Assembly: GCF_022458895.1 (NCBI RefSeq)
Contig: NZ_JAINFL010000003.1
Location: 434,001-498,000 of the forward strand
Reading direction: 5' to 3'
Length of the DNA: 64,000 nt
From: Roseihalotalea indica
GTDB lineage: Bacteria > Bacteroidota > Bacteroidia > Cytophagales > Cyclobacteriaceae
The position numbers and the translations under genes are program-made. The notes below the pieces were generated by a model. That model saw only the letters and a list, made by a program, of their open reading frames with translations. It had not been told where the DNA came from and did not search any database. Positions 52,248 through 61,714 of the stretch are shown in pieces (the stretch's first letter is position 1; each line of letters opens with the position of its first letter).

Positions 52248-52665
52248 TCGTTTCTATCCGATAATTATAATGGAATATTTTAAAATAGAATTTGATAATT
52301 GTAAAATGTAAAAACTATCTATCATCAATATAGCTTGAAAATTCTTACTCATTCTTATAGAGCCATACCTTGATTAGCCCATAGCATACGTTGGTTCAAG
52401 AAATACAACTGTTCGTGATCCGAAACGGACCGTTGGCGTATTTTCTAAACATTGGATTTGATGACTTACATTTCTTGGTTTATTTTTGAAAATTAGAAAA
52501 ATGCAAATTTGCTAAAATTTATGGTATTTTACCAAACTACCCAGCATAAGAGAAAGGTGAAGTCCACCTTGCTATGAATGAATTTTTCTATATCATGTTC
52601 CATTTGATCGTCCAACAAGACGAGAAAACTTTTTTTGACTATTGTTGTATCCAGCCCAGCCAATT
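52248..52665. other. Divergent intergenic region
   Basis: 418 bp between the kinase gene (minus) and the receiver gene (plus). It is AT-rich and should hold both promoters; I could not settle on a convincing TAnnTTTG box with a -33 partner. Confidence 0.4.
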
Positions 52666-53226
52666 ATGCTAACCCCTAACCCGTCTACGATTGTTAAGTG
52701 CTTGATTCTGGATGACCAGCCTGCCTCCAGCCGGATACTAAGCCAATATATTGACCGGACCGAGGGGCTTCAGGTATCTTCTACGATGTCTGATGGCTTA
52801 GCCGCCTTTGATTATCTTCAAGCCCATCCTGAGATTCATCTAATCTTCTTAGATGTGGAAATGCCATCCCTGAGTGGCTTTGACTTTTTAACTATGCTGG
52901 ATCAAGGAAATAGTAACTTACTTTCCTTGGTGATTCTGACAACCGGGCATACCGAATACGCTACCCACGGGTATCAATTTGACCGGGTCGTCGGATTTCT
53001 ACAAAAAGTGGTCAACTACCAGGATTTTCTAGTCATGGTGCAGAAAGCTCAGCGCATGCTATCACGCTATGCCGAGGTTACTGTTTCTAAAGCTCACCAA
53101 GCTGACCTCATTAGCAACCCATTGTTGCAGGAAGACTACCGGCACCTGAAGAGTGAACGGGACATGCTACTGAAGGCACTTCAAGTGCATGGCAAACGGG
53201 GAATCCATTATTCCGAAGACCGATAG
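52666..53226 (+). CDS. Receiver-only response regulator with helical tail
   Basis: A 186-aa protein: receiver domain (LILDDQPASS, phospho-acceptor in LIFLDVEMPSLSG, T in VILTTGHTEYATHG, K in GFLQKVVN) closely related to the LytTR regulator at 50329, but no LytTR domain. The conserved Pro after the Lys is missing. The remaining 50 residues are helical (LLQEDYRHLKSERDMLLKALQ). It may titrate phosphoryl groups from the kinase or bind a partner. Start chosen at ATG 52666; 52642 is an alternative. Its 3' end overlaps the convergent coupling protein gene by 19 bases. Confidence 0.8.
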   Translation: MLTPNPSTIVKCLILDDQPASSRILSQYIDRTEGLQVSSTMSDGLAAFDYLQAHPEIHLIFLDVEMPSLSGFDFLTMLDQGNSNLLSLVILTTGHTEYATHGYQFDRVVGFLQKVVNYQDFLVMVQKAQRMLSRYAEVTVSKAHQADLISNPLLQEDYRHLKSERDMLLKALQVHGKRGIHYSEDR

Positions 53227-55091
53227 ATATTGGGGTAAAGCTGGACGATACGGGCTACTTCGCTTCGGATTTTTCGGAAATTATGCGCTACTTCCTCGTT
53301 GAGCGTAGTTCCAGAACCAATCTTCACAAATGGGGTAATGGTATATTGTTTGGATGCTGGCTGCCACCGGGTCTGCGCACGAAAGTAGGGAAGCCTGCTT
53401 TCTACCGTTTGGCCGATAAACTCTCCTGGTGAAAGTTGCATCACTTCCTGGGGTCTGATCAGTAAGCGCTCTTGCTGGCTCATACTGACGTTTTGCGAAA
53501 GATTACGGCTTCCACTACCCGAGCGGCTCATACCCTGCGAATAATTTCGTATGCGTTGCTCTTCCCGGCCAATCATCTCGCTGACCCGTTTGGCCGTTTC
53601 TACTGAGCTGGCCTTGCCGTAGAACTGATTGGAAAGGTTCGCAAGCATTACTTCGGCTTTGTCTTTGCCGTAGCGGTCTACCATCTGCGAGAGGTCCTGC
53701 ACCATGTAGACGCTGGCTACCCGGTTACTGCGGGCCGTGGCGGGAATTAACTCAAACCGGGGAATGTAGAGAGTAGGGGCTTCATCCAGTAGCACAAAGC
53801 TTTTCTGCTTACCGGGTTGGTTCATCTGCTTTAGAGCCACCGTAATGATCAAGGAAATCACTGGAGAGAAGGTCTCTACCAACGCTGGGTCAGAGCCCAG
53901 ACACAGGAGTTTGGGCTGACGCGGGTCGTTGATGTTGAGGTTGACATCGCTGCCCGATAAGACCCAGGCCATCTCGGGGGAGTTGAGCCGGGTGATCATC
54001 ATTTGCAGGGAGGCAATCACTCCAGCGAGTTGTTTTTCTGCTTTGTTCCGAACGGCCGTAGCAATACTTCGGATCAGATCGGCACTTTGCGGATTGGCTT
54101 CCAGCATACTGATCACGTGGGTGTAGTCGGGATACAAGGCGGTGTTGATCACATGGGGTAAGGTGCAGTGCTGGGGATGTTCCGTGCGAAAAAACCAGAT
54201 CAGTGCGGTTAGCCACGTCTGGGCGGAAGACGCAAAGAAGTCCCGGTGTTTAATGGTAGCCGTATCCAGGTTGCTGACAATCGTCTGGGCGTACTCTTCG
54301 GCGTGCGAGAGCGTAGGAATATTTTCGGGGGCTAAAGGATTACAGCGGTGCGAGCGGGAAAGGTCTGCGAAGTTAACGATGTAGTACTGTAAACCATGCG
54401 GATTTCCATGGCGGTGCAGCGCGGTGTTCAGTACGTTCGCAAGTACGGGAAACTTAAAGTCATAGACGATCCCCGAAAAGCCTTTGCGAACAAACTGTTG
54501 CAGTAAGGTATTGCCGATACTTTCGGACTTACCCGAGCCTGAGGAGCCCATCACCAGAATGCCCCGATAAGGATTCACCACATTCAGGTAGCCTTTCTTC
54601 GTGCGGATGACCACACTATCCGGGGTATCCATCGTTGCCCGCTCGGATCGCTCTTTCGGTTTTACGCCACCTCTACGAAATAGCGTGACCATGAATGGTA
54701 CGATGATAAACATGCTTAGTACGAGCATCGGGTAGAGCCAGCGAATGACCCTGGGCTGGTACGACTGGACAGTTAACCCATAGTAACCCGTTACCAGAAG
54801 CAGCAGTAGTATTAGTAAAGCGGATCCCCTAGGGTAGTCAGCCTTCGTTACCGGTTGGTTAACATTCGTACCAGAGAACAACAACCATAATCCAGCATAC
54901 GTAAGCAGCCAGGTAATTCGTAGGAGGATTCCTAGCCTTCGTACCTGATCAAACACCGACGTTAGTAAGGGGTACGCTTCCACCAGCCAATCACGGGAAA
55001 AGGCCAGTAAGCAATACTCTATCCCTAACAATACGCATAGAACCATAAACAACAGGAAGCATAGCTCCACCAAAGGGCGATAGGTCATCAT
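53208..55091 (-). CDS. Conjugative coupling protein (TraG/MobC-like)
   Basis: A 627-aa type IV coupling protein with four N-terminal membrane helices (about 8-140), Walker A MGSSGSGKSE (near residue 182) and Walker B KSFVLLDEAPTLYIPRFE (near 430). The tail (SKQYTITPFVKIGSG) is typical of the Bacteroidota TraG/MobC group. It recruits the relaxase-DNA complex to a channel at the inner membrane. It is 17 bp downstream of the relaxase gene, on the same strand, in the usual order mobA/B/C. Confidence 0.9.
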   Translation of the reverse strand: MMTYRPLVELCFLLFMVLCVLLGIEYCLLAFSRDWLVEAYPLLTSVFDQVRRLGILLRITWLLTYAGLWLLFSGTNVNQPVTKADYPRGSALLILLLLLVTGYYGLTVQSYQPRVIRWLYPMLVLSMFIIVPFMVTLFRRGGVKPKERSERATMDTPDSVVIRTKKGYLNVVNPYRGILVMGSSGSGKSESIGNTLLQQFVRKGFSGIVYDFKFPVLANVLNTALHRHGNPHGLQYYIVNFADLSRSHRCNPLAPENIPTLSHAEEYAQTIVSNLDTATIKHRDFFASSAQTWLTALIWFFRTEHPQHCTLPHVINTALYPDYTHVISMLEANPQSADLIRSIATAVRNKAEKQLAGVIASLQMMITRLNSPEMAWVLSGSDVNLNINDPRQPKLLCLGSDPALVETFSPVISLIITVALKQMNQPGKQKSFVLLDEAPTLYIPRFELIPATARSNRVASVYMVQDLSQMVDRYGKDKAEVMLANLSNQFYGKASSVETAKRVSEMIGREEQRIRNYSQGMSRSGSGSRNLSQNVSMSQQERLLIRPQEVMQLSPGEFIGQTVESRLPYFRAQTRWQPASKQYTITPFVKIGSGTTLNEEVAHNFRKIRSEVARIVQLYPNIYRSSE

Positions 55092-55107
55092 TTCTACTGG
55101 TCAAAAA

Positions 55108-56103
55108 TTAGCGTTCTATCTGGGAGTGGCGTTGCGCCTGTTTTTTCTTTCGCTTTTGCTCGGAGCTTTCTTCTACATCTTCTCCCATCTGCTGGCTTTG
55201 TTTTCCTAGTTTGAGCAGAGTAAACTCCGGCAGACTGAGCGGCTCGTCTTTTCCTTTTTCTAGAAAGTGATAAGGATTGTTGAGGGGTTTTCCTTGCTGA
55301 TAACCCTGCACCAGGTGATGCAGGCGGAAGAAAAAGCCTTTGCTGTACTGTTGATCGGCTCCGATTTGCTGGACTTTCGCTTCGTCTAGCTTCCAGTGTC
55401 CGGTAAAATACCGGTTCACGTGCGCTACGTTGCCCCGTATACGCTCCCGGTGGCGAAGCTGCTCGGGTGGGGACATCGGGGCGGTAAGCTTGTCAGCCGT
55501 CGTCGTTTTCTGATAGTCAAACAGCTGTTGAAAGGTCTTTCCGTTTTGTATCTGCCAGTCTTTGATGGGAAACCGGCTACGGTAGCTGCGGGGGTTGAGT
55601 CGTAAGGATCGGTCCTGGTTCTGGGCACTGACCAGCACATGAATATGGGTTTGGTAGCCCGGCTTTAGCTGTCCTTTTTCCGGGCCTTTCTTTTCTATCC
55701 GGCTTTGATGGATGGTAGCAAACCAGTGCAAATCCTTTTCAGATAACGTTTTACCCGGATGCCGGGGAAAGTGGAAGTTTTGCGCATAATTTTCCATCGC
55801 TTGCCGAGTGAAGGCTTTCAGCTTATTTGGATCATTGTGGATGTGAGCCACTTCCTCTAACGAAGGTGAAAGCACCAGCGAGTAAAACTTCTCCTGCTGT
55901 TTACGAAGCCCTCGGGCATTCTGATCGATGGCTGCTTGTACTTCTTTGCCGGTGATAGCATCCTGATGTTGGTTGAAGAAGTGCGCGGCATTGGACTGCT
56001 CTTGCATTTCGTGGCCCAGGTAGCTCACTGTTTTCTTGCAGGAGCCTCGATTAGAAAAGACAAACCGGCCGTGCCGGGAAGGGTTAATAATTTTGCTGTG
56101 CAT
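55108..56103 (-). CDS. MobB-type relaxase (DUF5712)
   Basis: A 331-aa relaxase of the Bacteroidota MobB group. It begins MHSKIINPSRHGRFVFSNRG and contains the HxH metal motif in GYQTHIHVLVSAQ (near 155-165), with SYLGHEMQ near the N-terminus. It nicks the element's oriT, which should be nearby. The tail is basic (SEQKRKKKQAQRHSQIER). A small accessory gene 24 bp upstream encodes a BfmA/BtgA-like protein that would aid DNA binding. Confidence 0.88.
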   Translation of the reverse strand: MHSKIINPSRHGRFVFSNRGSCKKTVSYLGHEMQEQSNAAHFFNQHQDAITGKEVQAAIDQNARGLRKQQEKFYSLVLSPSLEEVAHIHNDPNKLKAFTRQAMENYAQNFHFPRHPGKTLSEKDLHWFATIHQSRIEKKGPEKGQLKPGYQTHIHVLVSAQNQDRSLRLNPRSYRSRFPIKDWQIQNGKTFQQLFDYQKTTTADKLTAPMSPPEQLRHRERIRGNVAHVNRYFTGHWKLDEAKVQQIGADQQYSKGFFFRLHHLVQGYQQGKPLNNPYHFLEKGKDEPLSLPEFTLLKLGKQSQQMGEDVEESSEQKRKKKQAQRHSQIER

Positions 56104-56127
56104 GGGTTAGGGGATAGGAATTGGGTA

Positions 56128-56574
56128 TTAGGAGTTGGAAGAATCAGTGATGGGTGAATGTGGGGCAAGATTCGTATCCACCTGATCGGCCAGACCGCGA
56201 AGGCGCTGGGCCAGGTACTGCTGATCCTGCTGTTGTAAACGCTCAAACGTGGATGGATCATCCTCGGCTCTCAGTGTGAGTAGATGGTTCGCTGAGACTT
56301 CTCCCAGAATGCGGGCTTTAGCCGCTTCTTGCAACAGGGGTTTTAACAGCTGCTTTTCCTGATGGACCAGGTAGGAAAACAAGCGGTCAATCGCCTGTTC
56401 CAGGATTTTTTTGGTCGTCTCGGGCTGATAGGTAGCCGGGTTCAATTGCCGCTCGGAAAAAAACTGAATAGCCGCTTCTACATATTCTTTATGGGATAGT
56501 TTGAATCGTCCGGCTTCCTGGGTAAGGCAGCGGTGACGCTCATCGGATATATTGACTTTTTTACTGTGATACAT
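56128..56574 (-). CDS. BfmA/BtgA-like mobilization accessory protein
   Basis: A 148-aa protein. The first 45 residues (KKVNISDERHRCLTQEAGR, then FKLSHKEYVEAAIQFF) look like a ribbon-helix-helix or similar small DNA-binding domain; the remainder is helical. The layout matches BfmA/BtgA proteins of Bacteroides mobilizable transposons, which bind oriT with the relaxase. It lies directly upstream of the relaxase gene on the same strand. Confidence 0.8.
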   Translation of the reverse strand: MYHSKKVNISDERHRCLTQEAGRFKLSHKEYVEAAIQFFSERQLNPATYQPETTKKILEQAIDRLFSYLVHQEKQLLKPLLQEAAKARILGEVSANHLLTLRAEDDPSTFERLQQQDQQYLAQRLRGLADQVDTNLAPHSPITDSSNS

Positions 56575-56735
56575 GGGGAGGAACTTTTAAAAGTACTTTG
56601 CTAGGCACTGAGTGTTAAGTAATTATAAAACTGCGGTACTACGCATGATCAGCAACTGTTGCTAGATGCTTGAAAATCAGCTGTTTGTATTGGTACTTGT
56701 CATCTTCCTTCTTGCTAACCAACGGTGAGAAATAG

Positions 56736-57464
56736 CTACCTGCGCCAGTCGGGAATGGACGGTGGAAAAGCAATCAGGTTACACATTTCCCGCAGGCGCG
56801 AGCGCACCCGCTCGTGATAGCGCTGTTGTAGCTCTTCAGTGGTCAGATTCGTGGTGGCATGGGTCATCATCTTGCGGTGGATGAACTCTTCATAGCGGTC
56901 TTGCAGGATTTCGGCGATCACTTGACAGTCATTGCCAAAGTACTTGGCACTGGGCTCGGCCCCCACATCATCCAGGCAGTAGGTGATGGGCTGCTCGTAC
57001 AGAAGGACGGGGCCGTAGCCTAAATGCTTGATGCGGTAGGACTGACTTCCGTATCGTAACAGTGCGCTATAGCCTTCCCGGGCAAACTGCTGACTGATCT
57101 TCCGACAGGTCATCATCCGAAAGGGCTTATGGGAAAAGAAAGCCTGGCATAGTTTCATCAGGGTGGTTTTCCCGCAGCCTACGGGTCCCATCAGAAACAA
57201 GCCTTTGTCCAGGCGAATACCCTTTACCTGACAGGCTGCCGTATCACCGGAGAAATACGCCAGCAGCGTGCTCACAACAGCTTCGTAGGCAGGTTGAATG
57301 CTAAAACCGGGTATCTGGCTTTGGGCAAACCGGATGTAGTGGGGAAATACATCTTCTACGTTCATACCCGTGCCTTTAGAGGGGAATGCTGTAGTCTTTG
57401 CTTCGAGAGGATTCTTCTGGGGTTTGAGTGGCATGACGGGTAGGTGATCTTTGAGTGGTTTCAT
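56736..57464 (-). CDS. AAA+ ATPase, DnaC/IstB-like helicase loader
   Basis: A 242-aa ATPase with Walker A GPVGCGKT (93-100), Walker B ITYCLDDVGAE and a sensor region HATTNLTTEELQQRY plus arginine-finger-like RVRSRLREMC. It resembles DnaC-type loaders and probably helps the element replicate as a circle. The gene starts inside the preceding one (89-base overlap) if ATG 57464 is used; ATG 57365 would give almost no overlap and may be the true start. It follows the winged-helix gene, as in replication cassettes of Bacteroidota elements. Confidence 0.82.
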   Translation of the reverse strand: MKPLKDHLPVMPLKPQKNPLEAKTTAFPSKGTGMNVEDVFPHYIRFAQSQIPGFSIQPAYEAVVSTLLAYFSGDTAACQVKGIRLDKGLFLMGPVGCGKTTLMKLCQAFFSHKPFRMMTCRKISQQFAREGYSALLRYGSQSYRIKHLGYGPVLLYEQPITYCLDDVGAEPSAKYFGNDCQVIAEILQDRYEEFIHRKMMTHATTNLTTEELQQRYHERVRSRLREMCNLIAFPPSIPDWRR

Positions 57465-58179
57465 AGGTTTTCGAGTTTAAAAGCCAGTTACGGGCGGCGG
57501 CCTGCCAGTCCTGCATGGCATGGCGGCCGACCATCCAGCCGTTGGATTGGTAATAATTGATAAAGCGTTGTCCTTGGTCTTGGGCCGTAGATCTATGGGG
57601 ACAGATTTCTGTTTGCCCTTGCATGTAGGTGGCTACTTCCTCCAGAGAGGGTGGCTTATCCTTGAGGCAGGCTGACTTCTTGTGAGAGGTAGATGGGAGG
57701 CCATCAGCCGCCTCGTTTCTCTCCTGGCTATCCTCTTTTTTGACTATACCTTTTTGAGAGGATACTTGATCTACTCGATCATTATTATCGATACTAATAC
57801 TAGTAAGGAGTCGGGTCCTGTTCGGCGTCTTTTTTGGAGGATAGCTATCCTCCTTGAGAGAGTGACCTGTACCCGCCCAGGAGGATAGGTCATCCCGTTT
57901 GAGGGGATAGCTCGTTGGATAGATCCGGCGAAGATTTCCTTCGGATGGGGAGATTTCTAACCGGATGTAACCGTGTTCGGAGAGTTGTTGAATCCAGCGT
58001 GATATTGCTTTTCGCTTCACTCCGTACAAGCTGGCAAAGTACTGGTTACTGGCCCAGCAGTACCCCTGCTGGTCACACAGGGCATGAATCTCGCTGTAAA
58101 GCAGTCGAGCATGGGCGGAAAGAGACTGGTCCAGACGGACTGCGGCCGGTAGATTCGTTTGATACGTGGGAATTTTCAT
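57376..58179 (-). CDS. Winged-helix replication-type protein
   Basis: A 267-aa protein with an N-terminal winged-helix domain (about 15-90: LSAHARLLYSEIHALCDQQG, then YGVKRKAISRWIQQLSEHGYI) similar to replication initiators, a disordered middle and a C-terminal helical segment (YYQSNGWMVGRHAMQDWQAA) as in DnaD-like proteins. It probably loads replication proteins at the element's origin together with the DnaC-like ATPase. The next gene (106 aa) is a shorter paralogue with a four-base overlap, so the set is one operon. Confidence 0.75.
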   Translation of the reverse strand: MKIPTYQTNLPAAVRLDQSLSAHARLLYSEIHALCDQQGYCWASNQYFASLYGVKRKAISRWIQQLSEHGYIRLEISPSEGNLRRIYPTSYPLKRDDLSSWAGTGHSLKEDSYPPKKTPNRTRLLTSISIDNNDRVDQVSSQKGIVKKEDSQERNEAADGLPSTSHKKSACLKDKPPSLEEVATYMQGQTEICPHRSTAQDQGQRFINYYQSNGWMVGRHAMQDWQAAARNWLLNSKTYETTQRSPTRHATQTPEESSRSKDYSIPL

Positions 58180-58496
58180 GCAATCGTGGGATTGGGGCAG
58201 TGGTTGTTAATCGGGTTTTCTGGGAGTGGTTCCAGGTAGAGCATGCGTTGTTGCCCGGTGCTGTCGTAGCGAACGCGGATCAATTTGGCTTCTTCTAACT
58301 GGGCAATCCAGGCTTTCACGGTTTTGCGGGTGACCTGGTAGCGCTGGGCAAAGTAAGCGTAGCGTAGGGGACAGTAGCCTTTGCTCTGGCACAGATAAGC
58401 AATCTCGCCGAAGAGCAGTTTGGCGGATGCGGACAGATGCGGACTTTGCCATACAGCTGCCGGAAGTTCAATGGGATAAGCGGACGTTGAACTCAT
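58176..58496 (-). CDS. Winged-helix protein, short paralogue
   Basis: A 106-aa protein that consists only of the winged-helix domain seen in the 267-aa neighbour. Shared pattern: LPAAV...LSA.A.LL..EI..LC...GYC...Y FA..Y.V.RK....WI.QLE (positions align over 75 residues). It lacks the C-terminal DnaD-like region. It overlaps both neighbours by four bases (ATGA), giving strict coupling. It may compete with or regulate the larger protein. Confidence 0.72.
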   Translation of the reverse strand: MSSTSAYPIELPAAVWQSPHLSASAKLLFGEIAYLCQSKGYCPLRYAYFAQRYQVTRKTVKAWIAQLEEAKLIRVRYDSTGQQRMLYLEPLPENPINNHCPNPTIA

Positions 58497-58780
58497 GGCA
58501 GCATGGGGTTTACGTTGCTGACCAGGTTTTCTTCCAGTACGCGCTCAATGCCATCCTGAGGGTAGAATAGTATACCACCTATTTTGCTATAGGGCAGCAC
58601 TCCGTTGATGCGAAGCGTTTGCAGGGTACCGGCTGAAATATTGAGCCGGGCGCGTACTTCTGCGGAGCGAAGCCACTGTTGGGCCGGGGGATAGGTTTGG
58701 TCCAGGAGCTCTTTGAGTTCGTCTAGAAGTTCTTCTTTGAAAACCATCAGGTCTTCGGTAGTGACAATGTGGGCAGGCAT
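58493..58780 (-). CDS. Excisionase-like helix-turn-helix protein
   Basis: A 95-aa HTH_17-type protein with an N-terminal helix (LMVFKEELLDELKELLDQ) and a DNA-binding segment (WLRSAEVRARLNISAGTLQ, then GVLPYSKIGGILFYPQDGIE). It matches the layout of the protein at 9245 in the island. First gene of the operon that continues with the two winged-helix genes and the ATPase. A perfect 16-bp palindrome lies 66 bp upstream, probably an operator. It may act as excision factor or autoregulator. Confidence 0.82.
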   Translation of the reverse strand: MPAHIVTTEDLMVFKEELLDELKELLDQTYPPAQQWLRSAEVRARLNISAGTLQTLRINGVLPYSKIGGILFYPQDGIERVLEENLVSNVNPMLP

Positions 58781-58845
58781 GATTCAATGATTTAGGTGAA
58801 ACATGCCTCAAAGATGCAGGAAAGAAGAGAGCCAAAACAGTTGCA

Positions 58846-58861
58846 GGGGTTGTACAACCCC
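58846..58861. promoter_or_regulatory. Perfect 16-bp palindrome, likely operator
   Basis: GGGGTTGTACAACCCC, without spacer, 66 bp before the start of the excisionase-like gene. There is no T run, so it is not a terminator. Confidence 0.6.
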
Positions 58862-58965
58862 CTATGTGTAAACTGACAATCAGTACGTTACAAATTTATC
58901 TTTTTTGTGGAGCCTTATGGGATAATGTGTTGAAAGGCCCTTTTTTGCCTGATTTTGTGCCTGGC

Positions 58966-60453
58966 TTAGAGCTGGTTTAAAAAATTCATCATGGCAATGA
59001 CTTTGTCTTTCAGGGAGGCAATCGTATGGCGGCTGGGGCGATACTGATGATCCCGCAGGGTATTGACCGAGATGCCTTCCTGACTTACCGAATCAAAGAT
59101 CTGGCTAAACTGCCGGTATACATGGGCTTTGGTTTGTTCGGGCAGCACCTCTACTTCAAAAAAGGCCCGGATCAGTAGCGAAAGCTCGGGAACCGACAGG
59201 TTGGTTTTAATACGGGGGGATGCTTCCAACGCAGGCTCAGCGATATCACCCACCTGCTTTAGGTAGGCTATTTCTTCTTCTATCCACCCCAGTAATTGAG
59301 CATGGGCCGTAGGCTGGTTAGGATGATAGCCGGGCGTAGTGTTAAGCGGTAGTTGCCGGTAAACTTTACGGTAACGGTAGAGCAGCTGTAAACGCTCGTT
59401 GATATCCCGGACTGAGGTGATTTCTTCCTGTAAGCGCGAGCTGCACCAGGCAATAAAAGCAGGATCGTTAAAGTTCTGCCGAATCAGTAACCGTTGCAGT
59501 GCTTGCTGATCTACTGATTCTTGTGCTACAAAAGCGTCCAACGCCTTTCGTAACTGCCTTTGATAGCGTCTGGAAATAGAGTTAACAAATTTCCCTGGTG
59601 TATTCCGCGGGATGAGTGCTTTTTTCAAGATCGTTAACAATGCTACGTGAATACCAGCGGTTTGCAAGCTTGCAAGGAGAGTTTCAAGTTGCTGATCTCT
59701 GCCTGAAGAATGTGCGCCAGCATTGATGGTAGGAAGTGCAGGGTCCAGGTAAGGGGAGAAGTGCTGCGCTAGAAAACCCTCCATCTCTTTCAGGCTTTGC
59801 AGAATGGCAAAGTATATATCCGGCAGGGTATATGCCCCGGATGGCAGGCTTTCTAATGGGGTTTCGCTGATCAGTGTCTTTATCAGCTCAGCGTACGTTA
59901 GTAGTGCTCGTTGATTATCCTGTACATACTTTCGGGCTTGCTTGCGGGAAGTGGTTTGATGAACGTGGTCCAGCATGGGTTGCTGAGCCGCCGTGCGCTG
60001 TTCTGTCAGTAAACACTGAAAGAAATGATAGCGCCGCTCAGCAGAAGACAGTGCCTCTAATGGATATCGGGCAAACAGCTCTACGTGCAGGCCCGCTTCT
60101 CCATCCTGCCAGTGATACCATTCCAGGACAGCTTCTTCTGAAAGAGACAGGTGCTCCAGTACCTGCGTAAGCAGGGTCTCACCGGATATATTTTCAGGTG
60201 TTTGCACGGTATGCTTCTTTTCCACAAACGTGGGCATCCGGTGCCTCTCAAGTAAGTAAGCCTGTAAGGACTGTATCGAAGGTGGGTCCGTCTCAGATAG
60301 CGTAAATTGGGCATAGACTTGTTTCACGGCATCCTCGGGGGCTTGGGACAGATAGCGATACCAGGCAAGCTGTTCGGGTGCCTCTAAAGGAAAATACAAG
60401 GGCGCCCAATCCCCTTGCAGCATACGACGGTAAATATCAAAGGTATAGGACAC
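58966..60453 (-). CDS. RteC-like regulator of element excision
   Basis: A 495-aa soluble helical protein whose C-terminal half (SVPELSLLIRAFFEVEVLP, then QEGISVNTLRDHQYRPSRHT and a final KVIAMMNFLNQL) resembles RteC, the activator of excision genes in CTnDOT-type elements. The N-terminal half is unassigned. RteC acts downstream of an RteA/RteB pair; the LytS/LytTR pair in this element could play that role. It is transcribed alone between the excisionase-like gene and the zinc-ribbon membrane gene. Confidence 0.65.
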   Translation of the reverse strand: MSYTFDIYRRMLQGDWAPLYFPLEAPEQLAWYRYLSQAPEDAVKQVYAQFTLSETDPPSIQSLQAYLLERHRMPTFVEKKHTVQTPENISGETLLTQVLEHLSLSEEAVLEWYHWQDGEAGLHVELFARYPLEALSSAERRYHFFQCLLTEQRTAAQQPMLDHVHQTTSRKQARKYVQDNQRALLTYAELIKTLISETPLESLPSGAYTLPDIYFAILQSLKEMEGFLAQHFSPYLDPALPTINAGAHSSGRDQQLETLLASLQTAGIHVALLTILKKALIPRNTPGKFVNSISRRYQRQLRKALDAFVAQESVDQQALQRLLIRQNFNDPAFIAWCSSRLQEEITSVRDINERLQLLYRYRKVYRQLPLNTTPGYHPNQPTAHAQLLGWIEEEIAYLKQVGDIAEPALEASPRIKTNLSVPELSLLIRAFFEVEVLPEQTKAHVYRQFSQIFDSVSQEGISVNTLRDHQYRPSRHTIASLKDKVIAMMNFLNQL

Positions 60454-60558
60454 GTCTAGGATGTTGTTGGTCGGGCTACCTAATTCAACTTATGTGCCGA
60501 ACCAGAACAGATCATCCTGGATGTAATGATTACGAAAGGATTATAGCTGTTAAGCTAT

Positions 60559-61341
60559 CTAGGCTGCTTGGCCGTTTGATGAAGCACCCATGGTTGACTT
60601 CTGCTTACGCTGCCGGATACACTCGGTGCAATCTCGCTTATAGCGGGAAAGTTGTTGATGGCTTTTTGCCTTATGTCCACAGGTCAGGCACATCCGGTTT
60701 TGTGCGACTAGCTGTAGTTCTTCCTGGTGCTTTTGCTGCTGTTTGGAAAGTTGTTGTTGGAGTTTTTCTACGGTTTGCTTGCTTTCGGTAAGATCGGTGT
60801 GTTGCCTACCCAGCTGGGTCTGAAGCGTTGCTTGAGCTTGCCGGGCTGTTTGGAGTTCTTCAGTAAGGTTTTGGGACGTCTGCTGGGCGAGTTGCAATGC
60901 GGTAGTAATCTTTCTTTCTCCCTTTAATTCTTTCCACTTACCGACGAATAGGTAGACAAACAGATAATTGATGACGGCGATGAGCAGACTAAACAGTTGG
61001 CTGACGAAGATGTCTCGGGGAAGTCTTTCCAGGTTCCAGGCATCAAAAAAGAGGGTTGTGATGAAGTAGCCTGCTAGGGCAAAAAGCACGGGAAATGCCT
61101 GGTGAACCAGTTTACGATTAGCGGCAGTGGTCAGAATCGTCAAGTGAATAGCCACCGATAAAAACCAGGCGGCTGCTTCCCGTTGCCATCCATTCATGGT
61201 ATCAGGAAGCTGCGTAATCAGTAGTGCCTGGCTTTCGTAGACCAGGTAGGCATACATGGCAAACATGCCGATCATAATAGGAGGTAAGGTAAACAGGCTG
61301 GCAGCAATCTTTTCAAAGAAGGTATGAATATGTTTTTCCAT
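60559..61341 (-). CDS. Membrane protein with coiled coil and C-terminal zinc ribbon
   Basis: A 260-aa protein. Four membrane helices (about 15-140), then a long Gln-rich coiled coil (about 150-225; LQLAQQTSQNLTEELQTAR, LQTQLGRQHTDLTESKQ), then a zinc-ribbon-like C-terminus with CLTCGHKAK and CTECIRQRK. A basic tail follows. I start at ATG 61341 (MEKHIHTFF); the frame extends to 61413 but that part looks non-coding. Role unknown; it may anchor DNA or a regulator at the membrane. Confidence 0.65.
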   Translation of the reverse strand: MEKHIHTFFEKIAASLFTLPPIMIGMFAMYAYLVYESQALLITQLPDTMNGWQREAAAWFLSVAIHLTILTTAANRKLVHQAFPVLFALAGYFITTLFFDAWNLERLPRDIFVSQLFSLLIAVINYLFVYLFVGKWKELKGERKITTALQLAQQTSQNLTEELQTARQAQATLQTQLGRQHTDLTESKQTVEKLQQQLSKQQQKHQEELQLVAQNRMCLTCGHKAKSHQQLSRYKRDCTECIRQRKQKSTMGASSNGQAA

Positions 61342-61714
61342 AGGCTGGTTGGCAAGGGGGCCGGTTGATAGTGGGAAAGGTAAATCAAAAGCACAGGAAG
61401 CCTCGTGGTGCACAAGTCTCCGTTTTTCCTGAATATGGGTGAACAGTGGCTTTTTACTTTATGGGTATATCAGCATTTTCATCGTTACAAGTGGGGTGAA
61501 CCAATCTATAATTAGAGATACATTCTACGCCTAATATACTAAATATATGCTTAATTATGGTTAAAAATATATAAATATATAGTATGATATACTTAATATT
61601 TCTTGCTCAAAGCTGTTTTATTGACTTTTAGAGTAGTGTCAGTACCGAGAATTATATAAATAAATATTAAAAATAAACTGAGTTTCCGCATGGGAGACGT
61701 GCCTGTAATGTCTC

